Part shown: piece by piece, positions 1-7,600 of the stretch
How positions within the stretch are numbered: the first letter of the stretch is position 1
Layout of the letters: the number at the start of each line of letters is the position of its first letter
Assembly (NCBI GenBank): GCA_946481475.1
Contig: CAMLOB010000130.1
Span: 1-8,866, forward strand
Origin: an uncultured Chlorobiota bacterium
GTDB lineage: Bacteria; Bacteroidota; Kapaibacteriia; OLB7
Reading direction: 5' to 3'
Length of the DNA stretch: 8,866 nucleotides
Notes under the pieces: generated by a model
Seen by the model: the letters and a program-made list of their open reading frames with translations, nothing else
Told to the model about the DNA's origin: nothing
Databases searched by the model: none
Made by a program: the position numbers and the translations under genes

Positions 1-168
1 CGAGAGGATCGGGAGATAGGCCCCGAGAACGGCAGTGGCGATCGCCGCCACGACCGCAATGATGACGTGCCATTTATAGGGGCGGAGGTAGACGACCAGA
101 CGTTTCAGCAGCGCCGTGTCGAGCGCCTTTCCCATCACTTCATTGTTATCGGCTGCATTTCGTGCCAT
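1..168 (-). CDS. ABC exporter half-transporter, N-terminal fragment (partial)
   Basis: This is the first 56 codons of a gene that runs off the left edge. The reading frame is open from ATG at 168. It reads MARNAADNNEVMGKALDTAL, then LLKRLVVYLRPYKW, then a hydrophobic stretch (about residues 34-56) that would be transmembrane helix 1. A [KR]LxxYLRPYK elbow helix followed at once by TM1 is the usual start of MsbA/MdlB-type ABC exporters, which fuse a six-helix membrane domain to an ATPase and work as dimers to move lipids, drugs or peptides across the inner membrane. The ATPase half lies outside the window, so the substrate cannot be named. No clear Shine-Dalgarno precedes ATG 168. The in-frame ATG at 135 (residue 12) is an alternative start, also without a good ribosome-binding site. 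The gene is 297 bp downstream of yhhQ on the same strand, with a hairpin-forming repeat between them, so co-transcription is doubtful. Confidence 0.72.
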   Translation of the reverse strand, partial: MARNAADNNEVMGKALDTALLKRLVVYLRPYKWHVIIAVVAAIATAVLGAYLPILS

Positions 169-465
169 GTCAGGAGTCGGATTCGGTGCGGGTCTTCCTT
201 CGCAAGAGGCGCAACCTACGGACTATTCCCGATCATGTTGGTTACAAAGTTCGTTGCAACGTTTTCCGGGTTGTCGGCCCCGATTTGCAAGTGAAGATAC
301 CCCTTGGTGAATCTTCGTGTCCTTTGTGTCTTTGTGGTAAATTTCCGGCAGTGCGGAATTCTCACCACAAAGGCACCAAGGGCACAAAGAAACCACAAAG
401 GGTCCGGGCGTGTGAGGAAGACCGGATGCGCGTTCGAAAATCACCAATCGAACATCGCCATTCTC
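169..465. other. Intergenic region between yhhQ and the ABC exporter gene
   Basis: No convincing gene was found in this 297-bp gap. The short open frames on both strands read through the CACAAAG-type repeat and give Lys/Thr/Arg-rich or Cys/Phe/Val-rich peptides with no family resemblance. The region holds the long inverted repeat at 301-402. It also holds a small perfect 6-bp stem (GTTCGA 432-437, TCGAAC 448-453) with a 10-base loop, 12 bases downstream of the yhhQ stop. That stem has no T-run, so it is at best a weak terminator candidate. I see no promoter I would defend for the ABC gene. Confidence 0.6.
301..402. repeat. Interrupted inverted repeat built from CTTTGTG / CACAAAG heptamers
   Basis: The left arm (301-340) and right arm (362-402) are imperfect reverse complements. 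The inner 29 bases match at 24 positions, and the outer part needs a one-base gap. The left arm carries four CTTxGTG heptamers starting at 303, 313, 322 and 330. The right arm carries four CACxAAG heptamers starting at 366, 374, 383 and 394. Going outward from the centre the spacings are 8, 9, 10 on the left and 8, 9, 11 on the right, so the order is mirrored. The tip has its own stem, TTCCG 343-347 with CGGAA 354-358, around a 6-base loop. Transcribed on either strand it could fold into a hairpin of about 100 nt. As I recall, CACAAAG-rich repeats of this kind are scattered through intergenic DNA of many environmental bacteria and produce spurious short protein predictions. Their function and mobilising agent are unknown to me. 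Confidence 0.85.
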
Positions 466-1215
466 CTATCCCGGACTGAACGGCGTCACGAACGGCTCTC
501 CGTTCTTTGCCCGTTCCCTCAGATAGTCGGCCTCGGCTCCAAGATGTCTGTCCATCAGCTTGTATCCCAGATAGACCAGGGGGGTGATGCCGATGGCGAC
601 AAGCATTTTGAAGATGAAGTTGTTCCGGGCGATTTCGGTGGCCGCATCGAAGCCGATCGGGTTGGCGGCAAAGAGACCGAGACCGAGGTAGATCACCACG
701 AAGGAATCGATTAACTGCGAAATGATCGTCGACCCGGTTGCCCGCAACCAGATGTGCCGTCCTCCGGTCCACTTTCTCAGGCGGTAGAAGACCTGAATGT
801 CAATCAACTGACCGATCAGGTAGGCGATGATCGACCCGATGATAATCGCCTGCGAGTTGGCGAAGACGGCGTTGAAGGCATCGTCGGAGACGGCGGAGAT
901 GCTGTTGGCCGGGATGCCCCGGACCGCAAAGATCAGCAGGTAGACGCCGACCAGAACGAGCATGCCGAGAAGCGTGGTGAAGCGGACGCTCTTTCGTCCG
1001 TAATATTCGTTCAGCAGATCGGTGATGATGAAGGTGACCGGAAAGGGGACCACGCCGAGGGTCATCGCCAGCGTATCTTCTCCGAGAGCCGGCAGGATGC
1101 CGGTCCAGGAGACGTCGATATTGAAAAGTTTTGCCCCGATAAGCTCGGCCAGGACAAGGAAGCCGATAAAGAAGCCGTTGAGGGCCACGAAAATGCGGCC
1201 GCCGCGAGTCATCAT
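466..1215 (-). CDS. yhhQ: Queuosine precursor transporter, YhhQ family
   Basis: This is a complete 249-aa inner-membrane protein. It matches the YhhQ/DUF165 family, whose E. coli member imports the queuosine precursors preQ0 and preQ1 used to modify position 34 of GUN-anticodon tRNAs. About six hydrophobic helices are visible, at roughly residues 9-30, 51-67, 78-98, 122-145, 160-182 and 198-219. Family signatures are FPVTFIITDLLNEYYG (58-73), with the acidic D66 and E70 inside the helix region, and AYLIGQLIDIQVFYRLRKWT (131-150). The E. coli equivalents, as I remember them, are FPFIFLATDL and AYALGQILDVHVFNRLR. GSTIISQLIDS (161-171) corresponds to the family's ASTLFGNVSDT segment. Length is normal for the family. 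ATG 1215 is preferred because GGAG (plus-strand CTCC 1226-1229) lies 10 bases upstream; ATG 1212 is also in frame. A short leader ORF ends in a 3-base-offset overlap with this start. No other queuosine gene is present in the window. Specificity for preQ0, preQ1 or queuine cannot be read from the sequence. Confidence 0.93.
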   Translation of the reverse strand: MMTRGGRIFVALNGFFIGFLVLAELIGAKLFNIDVSWTGILPALGEDTLAMTLGVVPFPVTFIITDLLNEYYGRKSVRFTTLLGMLVLVGVYLLIFAVRGIPANSISAVSDDAFNAVFANSQAIIIGSIIAYLIGQLIDIQVFYRLRKWTGGRHIWLRATGSTIISQLIDSFVVIYLGLGLFAANPIGFDAATEIARNNFIFKMLVAIGITPLVYLGYKLMDRHLGAEADYLRERAKNGEPFVTPFSPG

Positions 1216-1238
1216 AGGACTGTAACTCCGTGATTCAT
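1212..1238 (-). CDS. Possible 8-codon leader peptide upstream of yhhQ
   Basis: On the minus strand, ATG at 1238-1236 opens an ORF reading MNHGVTVL and then stop TGA at 1214-1212. The stop shares bases with the yhhQ ATG at 1215-1213 (ATGA arrangement), the classic layout for translational coupling. A GGAG (plus-strand CTCC 1248-1251) lies 9 bases before this ATG. The second GGAG, which serves yhhQ, lies inside the leader ORF. Both ribosome-binding segments are part of a 9-bp direct repeat. The peptide has no obvious regulatory codon run. It may be a coupling device, or a chance product of a small duplication. Expression is unproven. Confidence 0.35.
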   Translation of the reverse strand: MNHGVTVL

Positions 1239-1529
1239 GATGTGTAACTCCACACGTCCGGACAGGTCGTTTTTCCGGGAAGGGAAGAAATTTCTCCTCC
1301 GTGCAATCAGTTCGCGGCTCAACCCGTCAGTAGCCCGAACTCAGGCCATGCAGAAAATGTTGAAATCCGGGTGTGACATTTGCCCGTTTTCCAATCTCCT
1401 GTGAAGAAACGGAAAAATATGACGGATCGGCATTTTCTTCTTGAGATTTTTCGATGATATCCCGATACTCTCCCGTGTCGCCGTGTTCGTACTGAATTTA
1501 CTGGTGAACATTCGATTTGAAGTGATACT
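1216..1529. other. Divergent intergenic spacer between yhhQ and the secreted-protein cluster
   Basis: The promoters for both the leftward yhhQ unit and the rightward cluster should lie in this 314-bp spacer. Beyond the leader ORF and direct repeat next to yhhQ, I see a 10-bp palindrome AGAAATTTCT (1286-1295) inside a purine/pyrimidine-rich stretch. There is also a weak stem, CCGTTT 1384-1389 with AAACGG 1407-1412. I found no Bacteroidota-type -33/-7 pair (TTTG / TAnnTTTG) that I would defend. A TTGAGA...TACTCT pair (1441-1471) has a 19-base spacer and is weak. The minus-strand frames that span this spacer and enter the next gene show no family resemblance. Confidence 0.5.
1221..1251 (-). repeat. 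9-bp direct repeat containing two Shine-Dalgarno copies upstream of yhhQ
   Basis: TGTAACTCC occurs at 1221-1229 and again at 1243-1251, an offset of 22 bases. On the coding (minus) strand each copy reads GGAGTTACA and is followed 9-10 bases after the GGAG by an ATG, at 1238 and 1215 respectively. The arrangement looks like a small tandem duplication of an initiation region. It could equally be two half-sites of a DNA-binding protein. Only the duplication itself is seen directly. Confidence 0.6.
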
Positions 1530-4514
1530 GTGATTATAACGTCTGCCCGCTCGAACATTGCGTTGTTGCTGTTGTGGCTTGTCGGCTTTGCCTTTCTGAC
1601 TGCGGAGTCGGCGGAAGCCCAGACAAGGGACAGAGTGGACCATCGGGGAACGGAGTTCCGCGCTGCCTTTCTGCACACAAACGGGGACGGAGAGTTCCCG
1701 AACTACTATCTCGTCGTCAGTTGCGAGAAGCCGACAACCGGCACCATTACCTACGAATCGACCGGCGAGACCTTCAGCGTCAGCATCCCGGTGGCCAACC
1801 AGCGCGTCCGCATCCAGCTTGACACCTTCAAGCTTCTTCTGCCCGATCCGGCAAGGGGAGGGGATGAGATCTCCCGACAGACCATAACGCTCCGGTTCAA
1901 CGATGAGGTGACTCTCTACGCAATCAACACGCTCCGCTGGAGCAGCGATTCCTATCTGGGGCTGCCGATCGATGCGATCGGTCGTGAATACACGATCATG
2001 TCCTACCCGAACACGGCCGAGCCGGGACCGACCGGGCAGATCTTCGAGACCTCCGATTTCCCGTCACAGTTTGCGGTGATCGCAACGGAGAACAACACCC
2101 GGATTACCGTCCAGCCGACAACATCGGTCAACGGCAGGGGGAACACCAACCAGTTCGATGTTGTGCTCGATGCCGGGGAGATCTTCTTCGGTCAGGCGCG
2201 TGACGGGAGCCGGATCCAGCGTGCCGGACGTGATCTGACCGGATCGCGGATTCTGGCCGACAAGCCGGTGGTCGTCTACGGCAGCCATCAGCGGTCGAAT
2301 ATCCCGTGGAATGAAGCGGTCGGTCGCGACCACCTTGTCGAACAGATGCCCCCGACCGACAAGTGGGGATACCATGCGATGGTGACGCCCCATTATCAAC
2401 TGGAGAAGACGGTTCCGGATGCAAACTTCATCCGGGTGATCGCCGCCGAGCCGGGGACTATTCTGACGATCGACAGCGGTACATCGCAGGGACTGCCGGT
2501 CGGCAGAGCCGTGGAGATATCGCTGCAACGGGCGATGCTTCTGACGGCAAACAAGCCGATCTCGGTTGCCCAGTTCCAGCACTCCACCGTCGATGTCGAG
2601 TACATTTCCCTGCCGAACGACACCGTCGGCGATCCCTTCATGATGCTTGTTCCTCCCCGTGAGCAGTTCGACTCCAACTACAATTTTGAAAGCTGGAGCA
2701 CGAAGGATTTCTTCTATCACTTCATCAATGTGGTGATCCCGACCGAGCGGATCTCCTCGCTGCGACTCGATAACCGTCCGGTGGTGGCGAACTTCCAGCA
2801 GATTCCGAAGACCAGCTACAGCTATGCCCAGATCCAGTTGCCGGCCGGAAGCCATAACATCAGTGCCCGGGTGCCCTTCGGACTTTACATCTACGGCTAC
2901 GGACCCTATAACTCCTACGGCGCTCCGGGAGGTATGGTTTTTGATTCACTGTTTACCGACCACAAGCCGCCCGATATAACGTGGCGCGATAGTTGCAACG
3001 GTGCGGTAGGGGAGGCGTTCGATTCCTCGGCCTATGATTTCGGGATGGAGGATCTGCGGTTGCTCGGCAAATCGCGGAACGTGGAGTTGATCAATCAGCA
3101 GTTTGCACCCGGCGATGATTCGATCCGCTTCCGGCTCGATCTGATCGACCCCTATCAGGACGGCCATGCCGAACTTCTTGCAATCGATACGGCCGGCCTT
3201 CAGCGGCGCTACGAATTTGATGTGAAGGGCTTTACCGTGGCGTTGACCGCCGGCACGCCCCCGGTGATGCTCGACACGCTCGCCTCGCTGAACGGACAGG
3301 AGTTCTGCACCACGCTGACCCTCCGCAATTACGGCGGCTTCCCGCAGGAGATCCAGGGGATCAGGCTGAAGGAACAGGTGCCGGGGCTGGAGGTCAGGGA
3401 GACCTTCCCCTTTACGTTGCGACCGGGAGAGGCCCGGAGCGTGCAGGTCTGTTTCCGCCATATCGGCGATACCTCGGCGCTGGTGGAGATCGGTCTGGAC
3501 AACGGCTGTCTTGTTCGTCCGGTGGCGATGCTTCCGTTGCTGAGCGGCATCGACTCGCTGAAGCCGGCAGTGACGAAGCTTTCGGGAGAGTGTGAGGATG
3601 ACGTGATTTTCGAGATCACCGAGTCCTATGCAATCAACTCCGGTATCGCCTACATCACGCTGAATACGGTCGTCAACGCCGAGGTCATCACGCCGGAGAC
3701 GTTGCCGAGCAAGAAGGCGAGGGTGGAAATCCGGCGCAAGAGCATCTGGAAAGATGTCGTCTATGACATCGAAATTGTCGATGTTGTCGGCAACAAGATC
3801 AGACTGACCGATGTGATCGGAGGGCTGACCCTGTCGATCACCGATCAGGCCAACACCGACGAGTTCGGATTCCGGCTCGATCCGTCGGTCCCGTGGGAGT
3901 ACGAACGCCTGGTCTATACCCGTCAGGATTGCGATACGCTCTGGCTTGAGAATACCGGACTGAAACCGCTCGATCTGCAGCGTTTGCGCTTTGTCGGGAA
4001 CCTTGAGTTTTCGGTCCCGCCGGACCAGCTTCCGCTGATCCTGCAACCGAAGGAACGGCGGGCGATTGAAGTCTGCGTCAAGCCGAGAGCGGCCGGAGAG
4101 TTCCGCGATACGATGATCGTGGAGTTCTTCTGCGGACGACTGGTCGATGTTGTGGAGTTCAAATCGGTGGTCGATCCTCTGGAAGGACTGGGACAGGATC
4201 GTTGCGGCAATATGATGGAATTCAATGTGATGGGCTTCACCCGGCGCAACTTCCTGGAAAACCCGATACCGAATCCCTCGGCCAAGGGGAGTGCGGCGGT
4301 GACGTTCGGACTGCAGGGACCGGAAGAGATCACCCTGACGTTGCATGATGCCCTTGGAAACGAGATGCGCAGATTCCTGGACCGTGACCCGATGCCGGGA
4401 GGGATCGGACGGATACAGGCCGAACTCGACGGGCTGTCCTCCGGCTCCTATTATCTGCGTATGGAGACCGGATCGGGAGAGGTATTTATTCAGTCGATGA
4501 TCATCCGGCAGTAA
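1530..4514 (+). CDS. Large secreted protein: IgGFc-binding-like N-terminal domain, two Ig/anchor-D modules, T9SS tail (copy 1)
   Basis: This 994-aa protein is probably exported and attached to or released from the cell surface. A Sec signal covers residues 1-30 (hydrophobic ALLLLWLVGFAFLTA, cleavage after AEA). Residues about 36-470 resemble the IgGFc-binding protein N-terminal domain: FAVIATENNTRITVQP (181-196), DLTGSRILADKPVVVYG (235-251), DHLVEQMPP (267-275), VGDPFMMLVPP (366-376). Two repeated modules follow, each an Ig-like domain (about 480-570 and 680-770) plus a choice-of-anchor-D-like domain (about 580-675 and 785-880). Cysteines 593/641/660 and 801/849/868 have identical spacing. 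Residues about 912-994 look like a T9SS type A sorting domain (PNPS, LHDALGNE, GLSSGSYYLRM, ending IIRQ). The start is GTG 1530, because an in-frame TGA lies at 1518-1520 and no ATG gives a complete signal peptide; no Shine-Dalgarno is visible. It is the most diverged of the three tandem copies: its N-terminus has FRAAF where the others have FWVxF. The ligand is unknown and no catalytic motif was recognised. Confidence 0.88.
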   Translation: MIITSARSNIALLLLWLVGFAFLTAESAEAQTRDRVDHRGTEFRAAFLHTNGDGEFPNYYLVVSCEKPTTGTITYESTGETFSVSIPVANQRVRIQLDTFKLLLPDPARGGDEISRQTITLRFNDEVTLYAINTLRWSSDSYLGLPIDAIGREYTIMSYPNTAEPGPTGQIFETSDFPSQFAVIATENNTRITVQPTTSVNGRGNTNQFDVVLDAGEIFFGQARDGSRIQRAGRDLTGSRILADKPVVVYGSHQRSNIPWNEAVGRDHLVEQMPPTDKWGYHAMVTPHYQLEKTVPDANFIRVIAAEPGTILTIDSGTSQGLPVGRAVEISLQRAMLLTANKPISVAQFQHSTVDVEYISLPNDTVGDPFMMLVPPREQFDSNYNFESWSTKDFFYHFINVVIPTERISSLRLDNRPVVANFQQIPKTSYSYAQIQLPAGSHNISARVPFGLYIYGYGPYNSYGAPGGMVFDSLFTDHKPPDITWRDSCNGAVGEAFDSSAYDFGMEDLRLLGKSRNVELINQQFAPGDDSIRFRLDLIDPYQDGHAELLAIDTAGLQRRYEFDVKGFTVALTAGTPPVMLDTLASLNGQEFCTTLTLRNYGGFPQEIQGIRLKEQVPGLEVRETFPFTLRPGEARSVQVCFRHIGDTSALVEIGLDNGCLVRPVAMLPLLSGIDSLKPAVTKLSGECEDDVIFEITESYAINSGIAYITLNTVVNAEVITPETLPSKKARVEIRRKSIWKDVVYDIEIVDVVGNKIRLTDVIGGLTLSITDQANTDEFGFRLDPSVPWEYERLVYTRQDCDTLWLENTGLKPLDLQRLRFVGNLEFSVPPDQLPLILQPKERRAIEVCVKPRAAGEFRDTMIVEFFCGRLVDVVEFKSVVDPLEGLGQDRCGNMMEFNVMGFTRRNFLENPIPNPSAKGSAAVTFGLQGPEEITLTLHDALGNEMRRFLDRDPMPGGIGRIQAELDGLSSGSYYLRMETGSGEVFIQSMIIRQ

Positions 4515-4556
4515 CTTCGTTCCCCGGTCGATTGTTGTAGATTGAGAGTTTCAGGT

Positions 4557-4573
4557 CGATCCGAACGGGATCG
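4557..4573 (+). repeat. Small inverted repeat in the copy 1 - copy 2 gap
   Basis: CGATCC (4557-4562) and GGATCG (4568-4573) form a perfect 6-bp stem with a 5-base loop, 42 bases after the copy 1 stop and 18 bases before the copy 2 ribosome-binding site. No T-run follows, so it is not a standard intrinsic terminator. GATC-rich sequence is common in these genes, so chance is possible. Confidence 0.35.
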
Positions 4574-4590
4574 GCAACGGCGAATCCAGC

Positions 4591-4595
4591 AGGAG
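4591..4595 (+). promoter_or_regulatory. Ribosome-binding site of copy 2 (AGGAG)
   Basis: AGGAG ends 10 bases before ATG 4606 and supports that start. It is the only clear Shine-Dalgarno among the three cluster genes; copies 1 and 3 begin with GTG and lack one. Confidence 0.7.
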
Positions 4596-4605
4596 TAACG
4601 GCTAC

Positions 4606-7600
4606 ATGGAGCAATTGCTATCCGTTCCAACTTCGCGCTCTTGGTCGAACGCTTTCGGTTCGATGGTTCTGTTCTGTCTGCTTGTCGTCTCCTCTTCCGG
4701 ACTCCGTGCACAGCCTCCGCACGATACGAAAGGACAGGAATTCTGGGTCTGCTTCATGCAGAATCTCGGATCCGGACAGGATTTCGAGCGTTCCGACCTT
4801 CGCCTGTATATCTCCAGCGACACGGTAACCACTGCCTATATCCACTACATTCCGCTCGACGACACGCTCGTGGTCTCCGTCACACGACCCCGTGTACCGA
4901 TCGAGGTGAACATCAGTGCAATCTTCGGGAACGATACCGAACTTGCCGAAGTCGATTCCGATGGGTCGAATGCCGTCTCCAGCAAGGTCTTTCACGTCTT
5001 CTCCGATCACGACATCACACTCTACGGAGTCAATATCCGGCAGATGTCGGCCGATGCGTTTCTGGCCCTGCCGGACGATGTGCTGACCGGAGGCTATATC
5101 GTCACGGCCTGGCCCAACGGCTATCTGTCGGGAAATTTCGAGGGGAGCGGATTTATCGAAGAGTTCGATACGCACTCGCAGTTTGCGGTGATCGCCACCG
5201 AAGACGGCACCACTGTGGAGATCACTCCGGCAGCCCCTCTCAGCGGTCAGCAGGGGAGAAGACCCTTCACGGTCGTGCTCAATCTGGGAGAGGTCTATTT
5301 CGGTCAGGCGGTCCTGGGATCGGCCTTTGACGTCACCGGCACGGAAATCAAGGCGAACAAGCCGGTGGCGGTCTTCGGGGGGAACCAGCGAACGTCGATA
5401 CCGCTGAGCGTCGGGAATTTCCGGGATCATCTGGTTGAACAGATTCCGCCGATCGTCGCCTGGGGAAGGACCGGTATTCTGACTCCCCACTTCGACATTG
5501 CACCCTTGTCCAGGGAGAGTTCCGAGGCCCGGGTTCTGGCCGCCTTCGATGATACGGAAGTGACCGTGACCACAGCCGGAGGAAGCCGGACCTGGACGGT
5601 CAACGCTGCGGCGCCGTTGCAGTTGCCCCTTGCGGCAAGTTCCATCGAGGCGAACAAGCCGATCCTTGTCGTTCAGTATGAACATTCCGTCGGCGATATC
5701 CCCGGCTCCCCATCCGACCTCGGCGATCCCTTTATGATGCTGATTCCTCCCCCGGAGCAATACGATACCGCCTATTCATTTCAAAGCATCATTCATCCGG
5801 AATTCCTGACGCACTACATCAATGTCATCGTTCCGGAGAAGGTTATCGCCGGCCTGAGCCTGGATGGATTGCCGGTTACGGGGGCAACGTTTCTGCCGAT
5901 TCCCGGCACTTCACACCGCTACGCCCAGATCAAGGTCAATCCCGGATCGCATTACATCCGGGCCGATGACCGCTTCGGTCTTTGCGTCTACGGTTTCGGT
6001 CGTGCAACCTCCTACGGCTATCCGGGGGGAACCCTTTTCCGGGAGCTCGAAGTCGACTTCGAGGATCCGGCGATCTCGGTTCGGGAGAAGTGCGAACTGC
6101 TGGAGGGAACCATCCGGGACGACCGGATTACCGATTCGGGGATCGATTCCTGCTACAGCACCGGGGCAGACCGGAATGTCCGGGTAGAGATCGAAGCGTT
6201 CACGCCGGGAGCCGACAGCGTCGGCTGGCGGGCGGAGCTGATCGATCCCTATCAGGATGGCTTTGTGGAGATCAAGGGGGTGGACGGTGCCGGCAGATCG
6301 ACCACGGTTCGCCGCGACATTCCGGGCTTTACCGTCGCAAGTGTCGGCACTGACGGGTCGCAGCCTCTTCCGTTCGACATCATTTCGTTCAACGGAAAGG
6401 AGGGATGCAGCGACATTCAGTTGTACAACTACGGAGCCTTCCCGCAGAAGATCGAGCACCTTATGCTGGTGCCCGACACACTCTCCGGTCTTCACCTTCA
6501 GACCCCCCTGCCGATCACTCTTCTTCCGGGGGAGACCGGGACGTTAAGCATTTGCTATGAAGGGAATCTGGATCGGCCTGTCGAGGTTACTCTGGCGGTC
6601 GGGCGTGACTGTATCGACCGATCCGTGCTTCTGGCCCGCATTGTGACCGTGATCGATACGCTCCCTCCGTCGATGGAGCGCAGAGGAGAGGGATGCGGCC
6701 AGTCGACGCTCACGTTCTCCGAACCTGATGAACCCTATCTGGGGATTGCGTCGGTGGAGATCGACACGATCGTCAACGGAACGTGGAGCCTGAATCCGTT
6801 CCCACTTCCGGCCCGGACGGTCTCGCTCAGACTGACGCCGCAGGATTTTCGTGAAGACCTGCTGGTTGCCGGAACGATTCGCGACAGAGCCGGGAATACC
6901 GTCCCGTTCTTCGATACCGTTCCCGGCTTCACCGTCGCCGTCTTCGAGCGTCCCGACAGTGACAGGCTTGCGGTCCGACTTGAGCGTGACTGGACGAGCG
7001 ACAGTCTTATCCTGAACTCCACGCGGTGCGACAGTCTGCTGATCGTCAACTACGGAACGCACCCGATGACGATCACCCGCATTTTCATGGAACGGAATTT
7101 CAATTTCAGCATCCCCCCGGCCCAGTTGCCGATCACCCTCGCCGCCGGAGAACAGCGACGGTTTGCCGTCTGTCTGGAAGGAAGGCGGGCCGGTGATCAG
7201 ATCGATACGCTTCGGATCGAGGATGCCTGCGGACGGTGGGAGAACGTGATGCTCCGCACGCCGGTGAAAGGGGTTTCCGGAACAGGGCCGGACTTCTGCG
7301 GCACGATGCTGAATGTGCAGTCGTACGGAGCGACAAAGCGGACATTTATCACTACACCGAAACCGAACCCGTCCCCCGCGGGAATTCTGACCGTTGACAT
7401 CGGCCTGCAACGTAACGAGAAGATCGTTTTCAGTGTCTATGACCTTGCAGGAACAAGTCAACTGCAGCTTGTCGACGATGAGGAAGTCGAGGCCGGCATT
7501 CACCGGCTGGAGTTTGACGCTTCAGGTCTTGAGGCCGGCGTCTACATCGGCTGCATGACGACCGGATCGGGCGAAATACTGACGACTAAGTTTATCATTC

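Noticed and set aside
301..402. CRISPR array
   Set aside because: The repeat units are 7 bases long, inverted about a centre, and separated by only 1-4 bases. There are no spacer-length unique segments and no cas genes.
432..453. Terminator after yhhQ (GTTCGA / TCGAAC stem)
   Set aside because: It is only a 6-bp stem with a 10-base loop and no T-run on the transcribed side. It is mentioned in the intergenic entry but not called as a terminator.
67..479. Short plus- and minus-strand frames in the left intergenic region
   Set aside because: They have no ribosome-binding site and no hydrophobic or domain signature, and they overlap the ABC exporter start or the inverted repeat.
304..772. Overlapping 136-codon frames on both strands across the yhhQ 3' end and the CACAAAG repeat
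   Set aside because: They read partly through the repeat and partly opposite or out of frame with yhhQ. The peptides have no family features, and repeats of this type are known to yield false gene calls.
1239..1340. preQ1 riboswitch upstream of yhhQ
   Set aside because: Such an element is expected before some queuosine transporters. I looked on the minus strand for the compact stem with a CUAnnnACCC-like loop and an A-rich tail ending in an anti-Shine-Dalgarno segment, and did not find it.
1441..1471. Sigma-70-like promoter TTGAGA-19-TACTCT before copy 1
   Set aside because: The spacer is too long and the -10 is poor, and a Bacteroidota-type promoter would be expected instead. Not listed as a feature.
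1319..1678. Minus-strand frames of 111 and 119 codons crossing the start of copy 1
   Set aside because: They overlap the signal peptide coding region of copy 1 and show no family resemblance.
2946..4346. Long minus-strand open frame (466 codons) opposite copy 1, and similar long minus-strand frames at 2064-2855, 4618-5760, 6544-7503 and 7620-8510
   Set aside because: They lie antisense to well-supported domain-bearing genes. Their products are rich in Arg, His, Asp and Gln without any recognisable family. They are shadows produced by the GC-rich codon pattern of the real genes.
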